Shown: in pieces, positions 1 through 7,771 of the stretch
Layout of the letters: each line of letters begins with the position of its first letter
How positions within the stretch are numbered: the first letter of the stretch is position 1
NCBI RefSeq assembly: GCF_020567425.1
Contig: NZ_JAJCVJ010000002.1
Span: 1 to 64,000 of the forward strand
Direction of reading: 5' to 3'
DNA: 64,000 bases
Source: Salinirubrum litoreum
GTDB taxonomy: Archaea; Halobacteriota; Halobacteria; Halobacteriales; Haloferacaceae
Position numbers and translations under genes: made by a program
The notes under the pieces: model-generated
What the model saw: the letters and a program-made list of their open reading frames with translations, nothing else
The model's database searches: none
Told to the model about the DNA's origin: nothing

Positions 1-366
1 CTGGATGTACTTCTCAACAGTCTCGCTCGAAACGTGGCCTGCTGTGCCTGCGTAGTAGCCGCGTGCCCACTTAATTTTCTCGCCGTCGTGGTCGGCGTAG
101 CGGTGATTGTACTTCCGCGAACTGATGCCTTTGAACCAGTTGGCGAGAAGCGACGGAGCGTGCTTCGGTGGACTACTGACGAACAGGTGGATGTGGTCGG
201 GTTGAACGGTGAGATTGATAATCTCCAACCCTTTCTCGTCGGCTATTTCGTGGAGGATGTCTCGTACACGGGTTGCAACGTCACTGACGAGTACCGATTG
301 GCGGTACTTCGGTATCCACACTATGTGGTAGTTGAGGTTGTACGTTGCGTGCCGTGTGGTCTTCAT
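1..366 (-). CDS. tnpA: IS200-type transposase TnpA, C-terminus cut by window edge
   Basis: Single-strand (Y1) transposase of the IS200/IS605 family. The minus-strand frame starts at 366 and is still open at the window edge, giving about 122 residues of a family usually near 130-140. The HUH metal-binding motif (PDHIHLF, about residue 57) is visible. The catalytic tyrosine of the last helix is probably the Tyr in VEKYIQ at the extreme end. It is clearly related to, but distinct from, the intact TnpA at 12886-13266. About 105 bases upstream of its start is an imperfect hairpin that marks the element's end. Any accessory tnpB would lie outside the window. Confidence 0.9.
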   Translation of the reverse strand, partial: MKTTRHATYNLNYHIVWIPKYRQSVLVSDVATRVRDILHEIADEKGLEIINLTVQPDHIHLFVSSPPKHAPSLLANWFKGISSRKYNHRYADHDGEKIKWARGYYAGTAGHVSSETVEKYIQ

Positions 367-497
367 TCGTGCTACACACTATGTCTCTACGGTGTGTTAA
401 GACTATTGTACACGGTGGGAAATCTAGCCGTGCCATCATCGGTGGAGATGTACGCTATTGTCCGCTTGACCCGCGCCTAAAGACACGGGTATGCGCT
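367..497. mobile_element. End of the IS200-type element next to tnpA
   Basis: Non-coding end of the insertion sequence. A hairpin around 469-490 (ACCCG paired with CGGGT around CGCCTAAAGACA) is followed by GCGCTCG. This layout matches the left end of the complete element at 13360-13395, where CCCCGCCCTGAAGGGCGGGG is followed by GCCTCG. The junction with host DNA is probably at about 495-500, inside what is now the start of the ATPase gene. Confidence 0.6.
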
Positions 498-1843
498 CGC
501 ATCATGTATCAGACGATGCCGAACTCGCGGTGATATACGGTCGACGACGGCTCGGTAAGACAGCCCTCGTCAAGCAGTCCCTCAATCAGTACGATGACGC
601 GGTCGTTTATCAGGCGAAGCAAAAAACGAGTGCTCTCCAACTCCAGCAGTTCGTCGACGCGGCCGCAGACTCGTATCCGGGCGTGACTCGGATACGGGAA
701 GACTGGGAAGAGATTCTCGGATATCTCGCTGAGCAGGACGCGATCATCGTTCTCGACGAGTTCCCGTACCTCGTCGAACAGGATGGGAGTCTTCCCTCCG
801 TGTTACAGGCGATGTTCGACCACGAGCTTGAGGAGTCGGCTGCGACGTTCGTGCTTGTGGGGTCGTCGATCAGCATGATGGAAGAAGCGGCGCTCCTCGG
901 TAACAGTCCCCTGTACGGCCGATCCTCGCTCAAACTCGACATCAGACAACTCCCCTTCGAGGCCGCAATGGAGTTCTTCGACGGCGCATACACGCCCGAC
1001 GAGCAAGTCCTCACGTGGGGCGTCTTTGGCGGCGTTCCGTACTACCTCGAAGAAGTCTCACCGGAGGCGACGCTTGGAGAGAACATCCAGCAGACGATAC
1101 TCTCCCGCCACGGGACTCTCCACAACGAACCGGATTACGTGCTCCGGATGGAACTGACAGAACCGACACGGTATTTCTCTATCATAGAGGCCATCGCCAG
1201 CGGAAGCACCAGCCGGAACGAGATCGCAGGGACGACGGGCATCGACTACAATCAGCTCTCGAAGTACCTGAATCGACTCTCCCGACTCAGGCTCGTCGAT
1301 CAGCACGTCCCGGTTACCGAGCAGAAAGAACGGAGCAAACGCAGCAGGTATCGGATTCGGGACCCGTTCTTCCGCTTCTGGTTCCACTTCGTCTACGGGA
1401 CCGGCGAACAGTACGACGAACTCGGAGCAGATGGGTACGATGTGCTGATCCAACCAGAGTTGGCTGACTTCGTGAGCCACTCGTTCGAGGAACTCTGCTG
1501 TTCGGCACTCCGGTCACTGTATCCGGAGTACACCATCACACAGACTGGGCAATGGTGGTACGGTGAACACGAGGTCGATGTCGTGGGACTCACTGCGGGA
1601 GACACCCTGATCGTTGGTGAGTGTAAATTCCAGCAGGCGCCACTGGGGTATGACGCACTCTCTAAGCTAGAGCGGCACGTCGAGGAACTGCGTTGGACAC
1701 CTGATGACGGGGGCAGTCGAGTCGAAACGTACGCCCTGTTCTCACGGAGTGGATTCAAACAGTCCGTCGTGGAAGCAGCTTCGGAGCGGGAACGTCTTCG
1801 GCTCTTTACAGTCGACGACGTGGTTACTGCATTAGGTATATAA
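491..1843 (+). CDS. DUF234-type archaeal ATPase, N-terminus replaced by IS sequence
   Basis: AAA-type P-loop ATPase of the archaeal ATPase/DUF234 family. Walker A is GRRRLGKT at residues 17-24 and a Walker B-like strand is IIVLDEFPYL at about 83-92. A winged-helix segment lies near residues 235-285. The C-terminal DUF234 part looks nuclease-like (EVDVVGL then GECKFQ, about residues 360-380). Family members normally begin with 15-20 more residues carrying a F-x-x-R-E-x-E-L motif. Here a TGA lies in frame at 467-469 and the only ATG is inside the IS end, so the true start has been lost and an IS-borne start may replace it. Function is unproven; members occur in nuclease or toxin-like contexts. 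Confidence 0.85.
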   Translation: MRSHHVSDDAELAVIYGRRRLGKTALVKQSLNQYDDAVVYQAKQKTSALQLQQFVDAAADSYPGVTRIREDWEEILGYLAEQDAIIVLDEFPYLVEQDGSLPSVLQAMFDHELEESAATFVLVGSSISMMEEAALLGNSPLYGRSSLKLDIRQLPFEAAMEFFDGAYTPDEQVLTWGVFGGVPYYLEEVSPEATLGENIQQTILSRHGTLHNEPDYVLRMELTEPTRYFSIIEAIASGSTSRNEIAGTTGIDYNQLSKYLNRLSRLRLVDQHVPVTEQKERSKRSRYRIRDPFFRFWFHFVYGTGEQYDELGADGYDVLIQPELADFVSHSFEELCCSALRSLYPEYTITQTGQWWYGEHEVDVVGLTAGDTLIVGECKFQQAPLGYDALSKLERHVEELRWTPDDGGSRVETYALFSRSGFKQSVVEAASERERLRLFTVDDVVTALGI

Positions 1844-2017
1844 CGAGTACAAACACGTATTCCCGGCACGTCCTCGAGGAGAAGGGCGTTCAAGGTAGAC
1901 TGTCCAGTACTCGATCGTCTCACAAACGTCGGGTCAGGACCGCCTGCAAGAACTAGTTTCAGTTTCGCTCAGGGTCTGGCTCACGGCTTTTAGCAGGTCA
2001 TCCTATTTGATAGTACG

Positions 2018-2218
2018 ATGGCGACGAGGACTCCAACGAGAATCGAGCGACACCGCTACCGCTGTCCGCACGGCCACGCGAACTGGGAGCCGCGAGACGG
2101 CGGCTTCTACTGCGTCACCTGTCTCACGCGCTGGGGGCGTGACCCGTACTTCCGAGAACTGGAAGACGACCAGACTGGAGAGACGGTCAACCCGGAGGCG
2201 CTCGATGGGATCGAGTGA
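2018..2218 (+). CDS. Small zinc-ribbon protein (66 aa), copy 1
   Basis: A 66-residue protein with CPHGH at about residue 16 and CVTCLTRWG at about residue 33. The two pairs could bind one zinc. A near-identical protein is encoded at 43364-43564 on the other strand, and a frameshifted relic lies at 40956-41108. In both intact copies it is followed, with a 14-base overlap, by the same 62-residue C2H2-like protein, so the two form a translationally coupled pair. I do not recognise a named family. A DNA- or RNA-binding accessory role is inference only. Confidence 0.8.
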   Translation: MATRTPTRIERHRYRCPHGHANWEPRDGGFYCVTCLTRWGRDPYFRELEDDQTGETVNPEALDGIE

Positions 2219-2393
2219 GTTCGTCTGGTTGCCACCACTGGACGAGCCGATCGAGTGTGGCTGTGGGCAGGTATTCTACGACACGAAACAGTGGCGTGAC
2301 CATCGACGGCGTCACTACGACTGGAGTGACGAGGACCCTCCGGAGAGTCCGTCAATACGGGTTCGACGATACCGGGAACACGGCTTCTGGTGA
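2205..2393 (+). CDS. Small C2H2-like zinc-finger protein (62 aa), copy 1
   Basis: This 62-residue protein starts at the ATG inside the end of the preceding gene. It contains CGCGQVFYDTKQWRDHRRRHY, which fits a compact C-x-C ... H-x4-H zinc finger, and ends in a basic/aromatic tail (YREHGFW). About 85 percent of residues match the copy at 43189-43377, far more conserved than the surrounding DNA, so the protein sequence is under selection. The duplicated pair travels as a unit. Role unknown. Confidence 0.8.
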   Translation: MGSSEFVWLPPLDEPIECGCGQVFYDTKQWRDHRRRHYDWSDEDPPESPSIRVRRYREHGFW

Positions 2394-2470
2394 CGGCCAC
2401 CAGTTGTTCTAACATGTAACGCAGGCCTACTGGAGAGATCGAAGCGCCTCTCCAGCCCTCCGTGGTTCCG

Positions 2471-2522
2471 ACGACCGCTGTTTTTCTTCCCCTCAGGGGT
2501 GCGGGGGAACCCCCGTGAAATC
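2471..2522 (+). promoter_or_regulatory. Promoter with GGGTGC/inverted-repeat leader element
   Basis: ACGACCGCTG followed by a T-rich box (TTTTTCTT), CCCCTCAGGGG, then GGGTGC (2497-2502) and GGGGGAACCCCC, directly before the ATG at 2523. The same block order precedes 4890, and shorter versions precede 7032 and 29153. The T-rich box is a plausible TATA element. The GC-rich dyads could be an operator or a structured leader. Confidence 0.55.
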
Positions 2523-2819
2523 ATGTCGACGACGACACCACACCAACGACGACCGATAGATGCAGTCCGGGCCACCGGACTTAATCCGACCGACCCACGC
2601 ACCGACCGAGCACTGACCGAACGGATGAGCATCCGTGTTTGCGGCCGATTCGCTCACGAAGTGTACTCAGAGAGTGGAAACAACTACTTCGTGCACCTCG
2701 GTGCCGAGGCGTGCACGTGTCCAGACTGGCGGAAACACCACCCGGAGGGCGGGTGTAAACACCTGCGACGGGTGCGACTCGAACAAGCGCGGCACGAACT
2801 GGAGGCTGTCGATGAGTGA
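2523..2819 (+). CDS. SWIM zinc-finger protein
   Basis: A 98-residue protein whose second half carries a SWIM zinc-finger signature: CTCPDWRKHHPEGGCKH (C-x-C-xn-C-x-H) at about residues 64-80. SWIM domains bind DNA or partner proteins. Small SWIM proteins are frequent in haloarchaeal accessory regions. The start is set by the ATG 20 bases after the GGGTGC promoter block. The stop overlaps the start of the next gene, so the two are co-transcribed. Confidence 0.85.
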   Translation: MSTTTPHQRRPIDAVRATGLNPTDPRTDRALTERMSIRVCGRFAHEVYSESGNNYFVHLGAEACTCPDWRKHHPEGGCKHLRRVRLEQARHELEAVDE

Positions 2820-3138
2820 GCCCTCGGAAGACGCTGACGCCGCAACGCGCTCGGACGAGATCGTGATTCAGCGGCAGGCGAGGTTCGGACAGACAGGTGA
2901 ACTGGTGGTTTCAGATAACCCCGTCGAGACCTCACTCGTGGACTTCGGGGCTGCAGTCGATCATCGAGAGCGAACGTCATGCCTCGATCGAACCGAAGCA
3001 GACACCTTCGGTCGCGACGACCGGCCAGCGGTGCGCCGACAACGCGAGGCCGAACAGTTCCCGCTGTTCGCAGACGTGGAGGCAGATCAGCAGACGCTCA
3101 GTGGAGAGGCTGCGGCGTTCAGAAGCCTGTTCGAGTAG
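2812..3138 (+). CDS. Acidic protein of unknown function, second gene of SWIM operon
   Basis: 108 residues starting at the ATG that overlaps the stop codon of the SWIM gene. It is rich in Asp, Glu and Arg, with no recognisable domain, membrane segment or signal. The C-terminal third (PLFADVEADQQTLSGEAAAF) looks helical. Translational coupling to the SWIM protein suggests they work together. It could be a SWIM partner or a replication/plasmid accessory protein, with nothing firmer in the sequence. Confidence 0.65.
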   Translation: MSEPSEDADAATRSDEIVIQRQARFGQTGELVVSDNPVETSLVDFGAAVDHRERTSCLDRTEADTFGRDDRPAVRRQREAEQFPLFADVEADQQTLSGEAAAFRSLFE

Positions 3139-3219
3139 GAGAATTTGTCAGCCGTCTCTGTGGTAACTCAGACGGCCCGAAAAAATATTATGTAGCTCCA
3201 CTCTGAGTCTCAGAGAACG

Positions 3220-4584
3220 GTGTCGAGAAACCGAGACATACGGCAGGAATTCGAACGGTTCGCCCAGCGATATTCAACGCTGGAAACGGTCCCGGAGACG
3301 CCACGAACACTGCTGGACGTGATCGAACACTCGCTGGGAACCCAAGAGAAGGCTGAGGTGTATGCAACCCGCTTGCTACGCTATTTTCTCGATCCTAGTG
3401 AGTCCCACGGGCTTGACGACATCCTCCTTCGGCAGTTCATCGAGCTGTTTCCCGAGGAGTCTGCATTCCAAGAAGATCGAACCGACCTGTCCGATGTAAC
3501 GGTCGAGACGGAAGTCAAAGTAAACGGGGCAGCCAAACTCGGAGGAACAAGAGAATCCGACCGAACAGGATACGTAGACCTCGTCGTCTCGCTCCCTGCG
3601 GAATGGTTCCTCATGGTCGAGGTCAAGTTCTACGCTGGAGAGAACAATCTGACTGGTGATAGGAGGCCACAGACAGAGTTCTACCAGGCGGCGACACACG
3701 TCGACGGCGTCGACAAGGACAACTACGAATCGGGGGAGTATTACCTCTATCTTCATCCGAACGACACGGCGCAGGCAACCGCAGATGGCTTCGAGAGCAT
3801 GGCATGGAGTACGGTCACCAGCGAAATCATCGCCCCGGTTTTAGCAGATCATTCTCCACGGTTGCCCCAACGGACAGTCAACCAGCTTCACGAATTCACA
3901 GACGATATTGAGGACCTCACAGGCATGAGCGAGGAATCCGCAAACAGACAGGAGAAGATAGAACTGTATATCGACCACTACGACGCGATTAGCGACGTCC
4001 AGTCAACCTTCGAGGGCAGGTGGGAAGAGTTCACCAACGAGTGGGGAGATCTGTTGGCAGAAACCTGCTCGGATTCTATCCGTAATGAGTGGATATTCCG
4101 AGACGGCACTGACGACTGGGCCTTCCTGTTCAAGCACGACTGGTGGCGTGACGCGGAGACTCTCGAACCACTCGGGAGAACAGAGACAAATAACAACACT
4201 CTGCGTGTGGGCTTTCTCCATCGGTTAGAACATAACCGTGATCTGGCCGTCGGTGATCGTGAGTTGAAGTTCTACTTCCGAAACACGCCGCCGAATCGAC
4301 ATACGACGAGTGGAGATACGAACTTCAGAGACGAATTCGTGGCAAACTTCGAGGCACGCACTGACAGTATTGGTGACGAACTCCCCGAGGCAGCTTACCT
4401 GACGGGTAACATGCACAACGTCATCGAAGCAACCTACGATATCCCGGTTGCTGAGTACGACGATTACTTCGAGGCGTACCTCAGCGCGCTCAATACTGCA
4501 TTCAACGAACACGTCATCGAGAACCCACAACTGGTCGCAGAACTCGAAGATGCCTACTCGGAGACGCTCGAGAACTTTCGGTGA
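3220..4584 (+). CDS. PD-(D/E)XK superfamily nuclease-like protein
   Basis: 454 residues. The core GYVDLVVSLPAEWFLMVEVK (about residues 116-135) fits a PD-(D/E)XK active site (Asp near 118, Glu-x-Lys near 133-135) and is followed by QTEFYQAA, as in the bacterial/archaeal PD-(D/E)XK family of stand-alone defence nucleases. The start is a GTG preceded by an AT-rich box (AAAAATATTATG, 3181-3192), consistent with a short leader. It stands alone between two small-gene clusters. A role in restriction of incoming DNA is inferred from fold and context; substrate unknown. Confidence 0.7.
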   Translation: MSRNRDIRQEFERFAQRYSTLETVPETPRTLLDVIEHSLGTQEKAEVYATRLLRYFLDPSESHGLDDILLRQFIELFPEESAFQEDRTDLSDVTVETEVKVNGAAKLGGTRESDRTGYVDLVVSLPAEWFLMVEVKFYAGENNLTGDRRPQTEFYQAATHVDGVDKDNYESGEYYLYLHPNDTAQATADGFESMAWSTVTSEIIAPVLADHSPRLPQRTVNQLHEFTDDIEDLTGMSEESANRQEKIELYIDHYDAISDVQSTFEGRWEEFTNEWGDLLAETCSDSIRNEWIFRDGTDDWAFLFKHDWWRDAETLEPLGRTETNNNTLRVGFLHRLEHNRDLAVGDRELKFYFRNTPPNRHTTSGDTNFRDEFVANFEARTDSIGDELPEAAYLTGNMHNVIEATYDIPVAEYDDYFEAYLSALNTAFNEHVIENPQLVAELEDAYSETLENFR

Positions 4585-4615
4585 TGGCTCACAACGGCGG
4601 ACTACGCCGCACTAC

Positions 4616-4720
4616 CTAACCTGCGGGAGAGTCATTCGGCCACGTTGGAACTCGTAGGTCTCCATCGGGACGATAGTTGAGGTTCTCCGGGATTCTCTCG
4701 AGCAACGGGGTACTCAGTGT
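4616..4720 (-). pseudogene. Possible C-terminal gene remnant
   Basis: A 34-codon open stretch without a start codon, ending in PENLNYRPDGDLRVPTWPND plus a few residues and a TAG. Its haloarchaeal-looking codon use and composition suggest the tail of a lost gene. Upstream in this frame there is a stop. The rest of the 4585-4840 gap shows nothing recognisable. Confidence 0.3.
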
Positions 4721-4837
4721 CTATTCGGCTATATCGAGGAGGTAACTCACCGTGTCAACAGCCACCGCTCTGGCTCTATCGAACGCTGAAAAGGACGCTC
4801 GGAGGGTTGACACACCCTCAGGACTGGCGACATACTC

Positions 4838-4889
4838 CACGACCGCTGTTTATCGAACCCCTCACGGGTGCGGGGTATCCCGCACGACC
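4838..4889 (+). promoter_or_regulatory. Second copy of the GGGTGC promoter element
   Basis: ACGACCGCTGTTTATCG, then CCCCTCACGGGTGCGGGG and the palindrome GCGGGGTATCCCGC, ending at the ATG at 4890. It aligns block for block with 2471-2522 although the downstream genes are unrelated. Confidence 0.55.
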
Positions 4890-5276
4890 ATGTACGACGA
4901 GAACCCGACTCACCGACCACCACTGACTGGCTACCGCGGCCGGTACGCACAGCGTCACGCAATCGTCGAACGACTCCCCGACCGCACGCGACTCTCCCCA
5001 GCACGGAGTCGTACCCTCCAGACTCACTCGCGAGCGTTCGAGTGGGGGTACGCCGGTTCGGGCCCCTCACAGCTCGCCCTGGCGATCCTCCTCGATTACA
5101 CTCGTGATGAACGACTTGCACTCGATCACTACCGGGCGTTCACCCGCGACGTGATTACAAATCTCGAGGGCTCGTGGGAACTCTCTACTGACGACATCGA
5201 TCGCGAACTCACCACACTCGGGACGCGTGCGTCGGACCAGCAAGCCAGCCCTGTCGAGGAACGACTCGACGGCTGA
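4890..5276 (+). CDS. DUF6166 family protein
   Basis: 128 residues. The conserved FEWGYAGSGPSQLALAILLD (about residues 47-66) followed by an A-x2-Y-x2-F-x4-V pattern is the DUF6166 signature as I remember it, common in haloarchaeal plasmids and islands. No enzymatic function is known. The start is taken at the ATG immediately after the conserved promoter block; in-frame upstream codons back to about 4752 run through that promoter and are unlikely to be translated. Confidence 0.8.
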   Translation: MYDENPTHRPPLTGYRGRYAQRHAIVERLPDRTRLSPARSRTLQTHSRAFEWGYAGSGPSQLALAILLDYTRDERLALDHYRAFTRDVITNLEGSWELSTDDIDRELTTLGTRASDQQASPVEERLDG

Positions 5277-5391
5277 GCTCTTAGGCACCTCCCGACGACG
5301 AGGCTATACAGTCCTCTCTATGACAGACGGAATCGTCGCGTCGTTCCTCGCATGTCGTCCAGATGAAGTCGACGAGCGAACACCGAATCAG

Positions 5392-6729
5392 CTACTGCCG
5401 GTGGACAGTCGCAGTGATGTCCGATTCGGGGCGGAGTTGGAGTGACGGCGTGAATTTGAGAGGTTCATCGACCGTGACGTCCAACTCGACCTCGCCGAGG
5501 ATCGTCGCCACCACGAGTGTCAGTTCCTGCCGGGCGAAGTGGATCCCGATGCAGTTCCGTGGGCCCCCACTGAACGGGAAGTAGGCGTACTCCGGACGGA
5601 CGGCTGGATCCTCCCACCGGGTCGGATCGAACGCCGTCGGCTCTGACCAGAATCGATCATCACGGTGGACCGGCCACTGTGGACACAAGAACTGTGCCCC
5701 CGCAGAGAGGTCGTAGCCGTCGAGCGTCACCGGCTCCGTTGCTTGCCGCGTGATGCCGAGTGTGGGCGGATACAGCCGGAGTGTCTCTGAGACGGCGTTC
5801 TGGGTCTGTTCGAGCGTAATATACGACTCGCCGGTCGGTCGATCACCATCGACGACGGCGACATATTCCTCCTGGAGTGCGTTCTGTACGTCGGGATGCT
5901 CGTCAAGCAGCCGCCAGACGTGGGTGAGTGCAACTGACGGGGAATCGTGTCCCGCGAGCAACATCGCCACCACGTTGTGACGGACTTCCTCGGAACTGAG
6001 ATCACCCGCATCGCGTGCGTCGAGCAGGACCGAACAGAGATCATCACCGCGTTCTCTGTCTTTCCGATCAGCGATGAGGTCGTCGACGTACGCGTCGAGG
6101 TCGCTCACGGCCCGCTCGAATCGCCGGTCGGTCGGCGTCGGGATCCAGTCCGGGAGCAATTGCCCAGGCCTGCGGAAGTTCGCCCGGTCGACGAGGGCAT
6201 CCGCAGCGTTCATGACGACATCCTCCTGACCGCGGATATCGACATCGAGCAGCGTGTCGGCGAGTATGCGGACTGTCAGGAGTCGCATCTCTCTGTAGAG
6301 ATCGATGCGCTCGCCGTCGTCCCACTGCTCGATGTACGTCGCTGCCGTGTCCACAATCCGGTCGGCGTAGCGATCCATCGCACCGCGGGAGAACGCCGGG
6401 CGCAACGTACTGCGCAGTCGTTCCCAGCGGTCGCCAGTCGTGGTGGTCACCGCGTGATCCTCGATGCCGCGGAACGTCTCGCGCTGTGCCGGACTGATCG
6501 TGAACCGCTCGTGCTCAGCGACGAGGATCTGCTCGATCAACTCGGGGCCCGTGACGAGATACATCGTCTGCCCTGGAATCTCGAGTCGAACGATATCGCC
6601 GAGTGACGACCACCTCTTGATCGCATCGATGGGATTCCGGGCGAATGCCAGTCCGTTGCCGAGTATCGGGATTCCGTCCGGGGACGGCGGGACGGCGGTC
6701 GTGTCGCCGGCGGATGGAGACCTGGTCAT
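5392..6729 (-). CDS. Cytochrome P450
   Basis: A 445-residue haem-thiolate monooxygenase. Visible landmarks are the I-helix oxygen-activation motif AGHDS (about residue 256), the ExxR pair ETLR (about 310), and the haem-binding loop FSGGPRNCIGIHFA with the ligand cysteine at about residue 393. An N-terminal P-rich segment (PPSPDGIPILGNGLAF) precedes the body and there is no membrane anchor, so it should be soluble. The start at 6729 (MTRSPS) is preferred over in-frame upstream codons, which would add a non-conserved extension. No redox partner lies nearby. Haloarchaeal P450s of this type are usually orphan enzymes of unknown substrate. Confidence 0.93.
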   Translation of the reverse strand: MTRSPSAGDTTAVPPSPDGIPILGNGLAFARNPIDAIKRWSSLGDIVRLEIPGQTMYLVTGPELIEQILVAEHERFTISPAQRETFRGIEDHAVTTTTGDRWERLRSTLRPAFSRGAMDRYADRIVDTAATYIEQWDDGERIDLYREMRLLTVRILADTLLDVDIRGQEDVVMNAADALVDRANFRRPGQLLPDWIPTPTDRRFERAVSDLDAYVDDLIADRKDRERGDDLCSVLLDARDAGDLSSEEVRHNVVAMLLAGHDSPSVALTHVWRLLDEHPDVQNALQEEYVAVVDGDRPTGESYITLEQTQNAVSETLRLYPPTLGITRQATEPVTLDGYDLSAGAQFLCPQWPVHRDDRFWSEPTAFDPTRWEDPAVRPEYAYFPFSGGPRNCIGIHFARQELTLVVATILGEVELDVTVDEPLKFTPSLQLRPESDITATVHRQ

Positions 6730-6978
6730 AGGTGGTCGATCGAACGCCAATAGTGGTGCTACGACAGCAAAACACATAATCGCTTGCCGAAGAGCCAGCT
6801 TCGGGCCAGACACCTACCGGACGGTAGAGCACCGAGCGAATGCCTCTCTGTGTGATCGTGCGGTCACACTGACGCCTTCACAGCCGATCTACCCGTCAAC
6901 GATTCGGAGAGGCGCTCAAACACACCGTCCGGTGGCGATGACTCAGTGACCCTCCTCGGGGTCACCTCCGTGTGACGT

Positions 6979-7031
6979 AGTGCTTTTTTATTGCGCCTTA
7001 CGGGTGCGGCGCATTCGCGTCGTGTGATCGA
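6979..7031 (+). promoter_or_regulatory. Third copy of the GGGTGC promoter element
   Basis: A T-rich box (TGCTTTTTTATTG, 6981-6993) is followed by ACGGGTGCGGCGCATTCGCG and the ATG at 7032. Spacing from GGGTGC (7002-7007) to the start is 25 bases, close to the 20-21 bases at 2497 and 4866. The rest of the 6730-7031 gap contains only this and presumably the P450 promoter. Confidence 0.5.
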
Positions 7032-7442
7032 ATGACAGAAAAGACACCACCGAACCAGCACCGACTGACGATCCAACTCGACATCGCCGACTTGCCCGCA
7101 GGAGAGACACCCGAACAGTACGTTGACGGCCTCACGTCAGAACTTCGCGAGGCACTCCAGGACGCTGGCAGAACCGTGCCCCGTGCCTCCGGGTGGGTCG
7201 GCCCTTTCTACGCCAGCCTCCCTGCTGACTGCCCGGACTGTGGAACTCTCCTCGAGATCGACCGACCACACCTCGACGAACAGAACGGCGCACTTGCACA
7301 CGCCACCTGTCCCGACGACGATTGTGGCTGGTCGGGCGACGCAGAGTACTGCCTGATCGACCTCTCCGAGTTCGACGACAAGGGACGGGCTCACTCACTC
7401 GTGCGTGCCGGTCGACTGACCCCGACTTTCGAGGAGTACTGA
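7032..7442 (+). CDS. Putative zinc-binding protein, first gene of primase operon
   Basis: 136 residues with two cysteine clusters, CPDC (about 67-70) and CPDDDC (about 93-98), that could chelate one zinc. The N-terminal half (HRLTIQLDIADLPAGETPEQYVDGL) looks like an alpha/beta strand-helix unit, and the central SGWVGPFYASLPADCPDCG is a haloarchaeal island-protein signature without a named role. Its stop overlaps the next start by one base, so it leads a three-gene operon ending in a primase-like protein. Confidence 0.75.
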   Translation: MTEKTPPNQHRLTIQLDIADLPAGETPEQYVDGLTSELREALQDAGRTVPRASGWVGPFYASLPADCPDCGTLLEIDRPHLDEQNGALAHATCPDDDCGWSGDAEYCLIDLSEFDDKGRAHSLVRAGRLTPTFEEY

Positions 7443-7771
7443 TGGCCCGCACACCACAGACAGACGGAGACCAGATCGAACTCGCTGCCGAACGACTCGC
7501 CGGGCGGACGTTGTGTGTTCGCCACCTCTGGGTGCCCGTACAACTCCGGACACACCGGGGTAGAATACAGGTCGCGATCATCCTCGCACTCCTCGCTGAC
7601 GAGGACTGCCGAACACTGGTCGTAACCGATCACGGCTCGTGGCTCACCGACTTCCTTCGCCCACTCGGCTTCCGCGTCGTCGCAGGTCCCGACGACCGCG
7701 GCGTCCTCGTTCACGAACGACGACTCGACGATCCTGGAGACCACAGACCGGACGATCTGATGTCGAACTGA
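7442..7771 (+). CDS. Unknown protein, second gene of primase operon
   Basis: 109 residues. The start ATG overlaps the stop of the previous gene by one base, and its own TGA overlaps the following ATG. The middle (AIILALLADEDCRTLVVTDHG) suggests an alpha/beta fold. No catalytic motif, membrane span or cysteine cluster is seen. I do not recognise the family. Tight coupling on both sides implies a stoichiometric partner of the zinc protein and the primase-like protein. Confidence 0.65.
   Translation: MARTPQTDGDQIELAAERLAGRTLCVRHLWVPVQLRTHRGRIQVAIILALLADEDCRTLVVTDHGSWLTDFLRPLGFRVVAGPDDRGVLVHERRLDDPGDHRPDDLMSN

Noticed and set aside
5322-5445. 40-codon frame overlapping the end of the P450 gene
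   Set aside because: It overlaps conserved P450 coding sequence on the other strand and has no promoter or family match.
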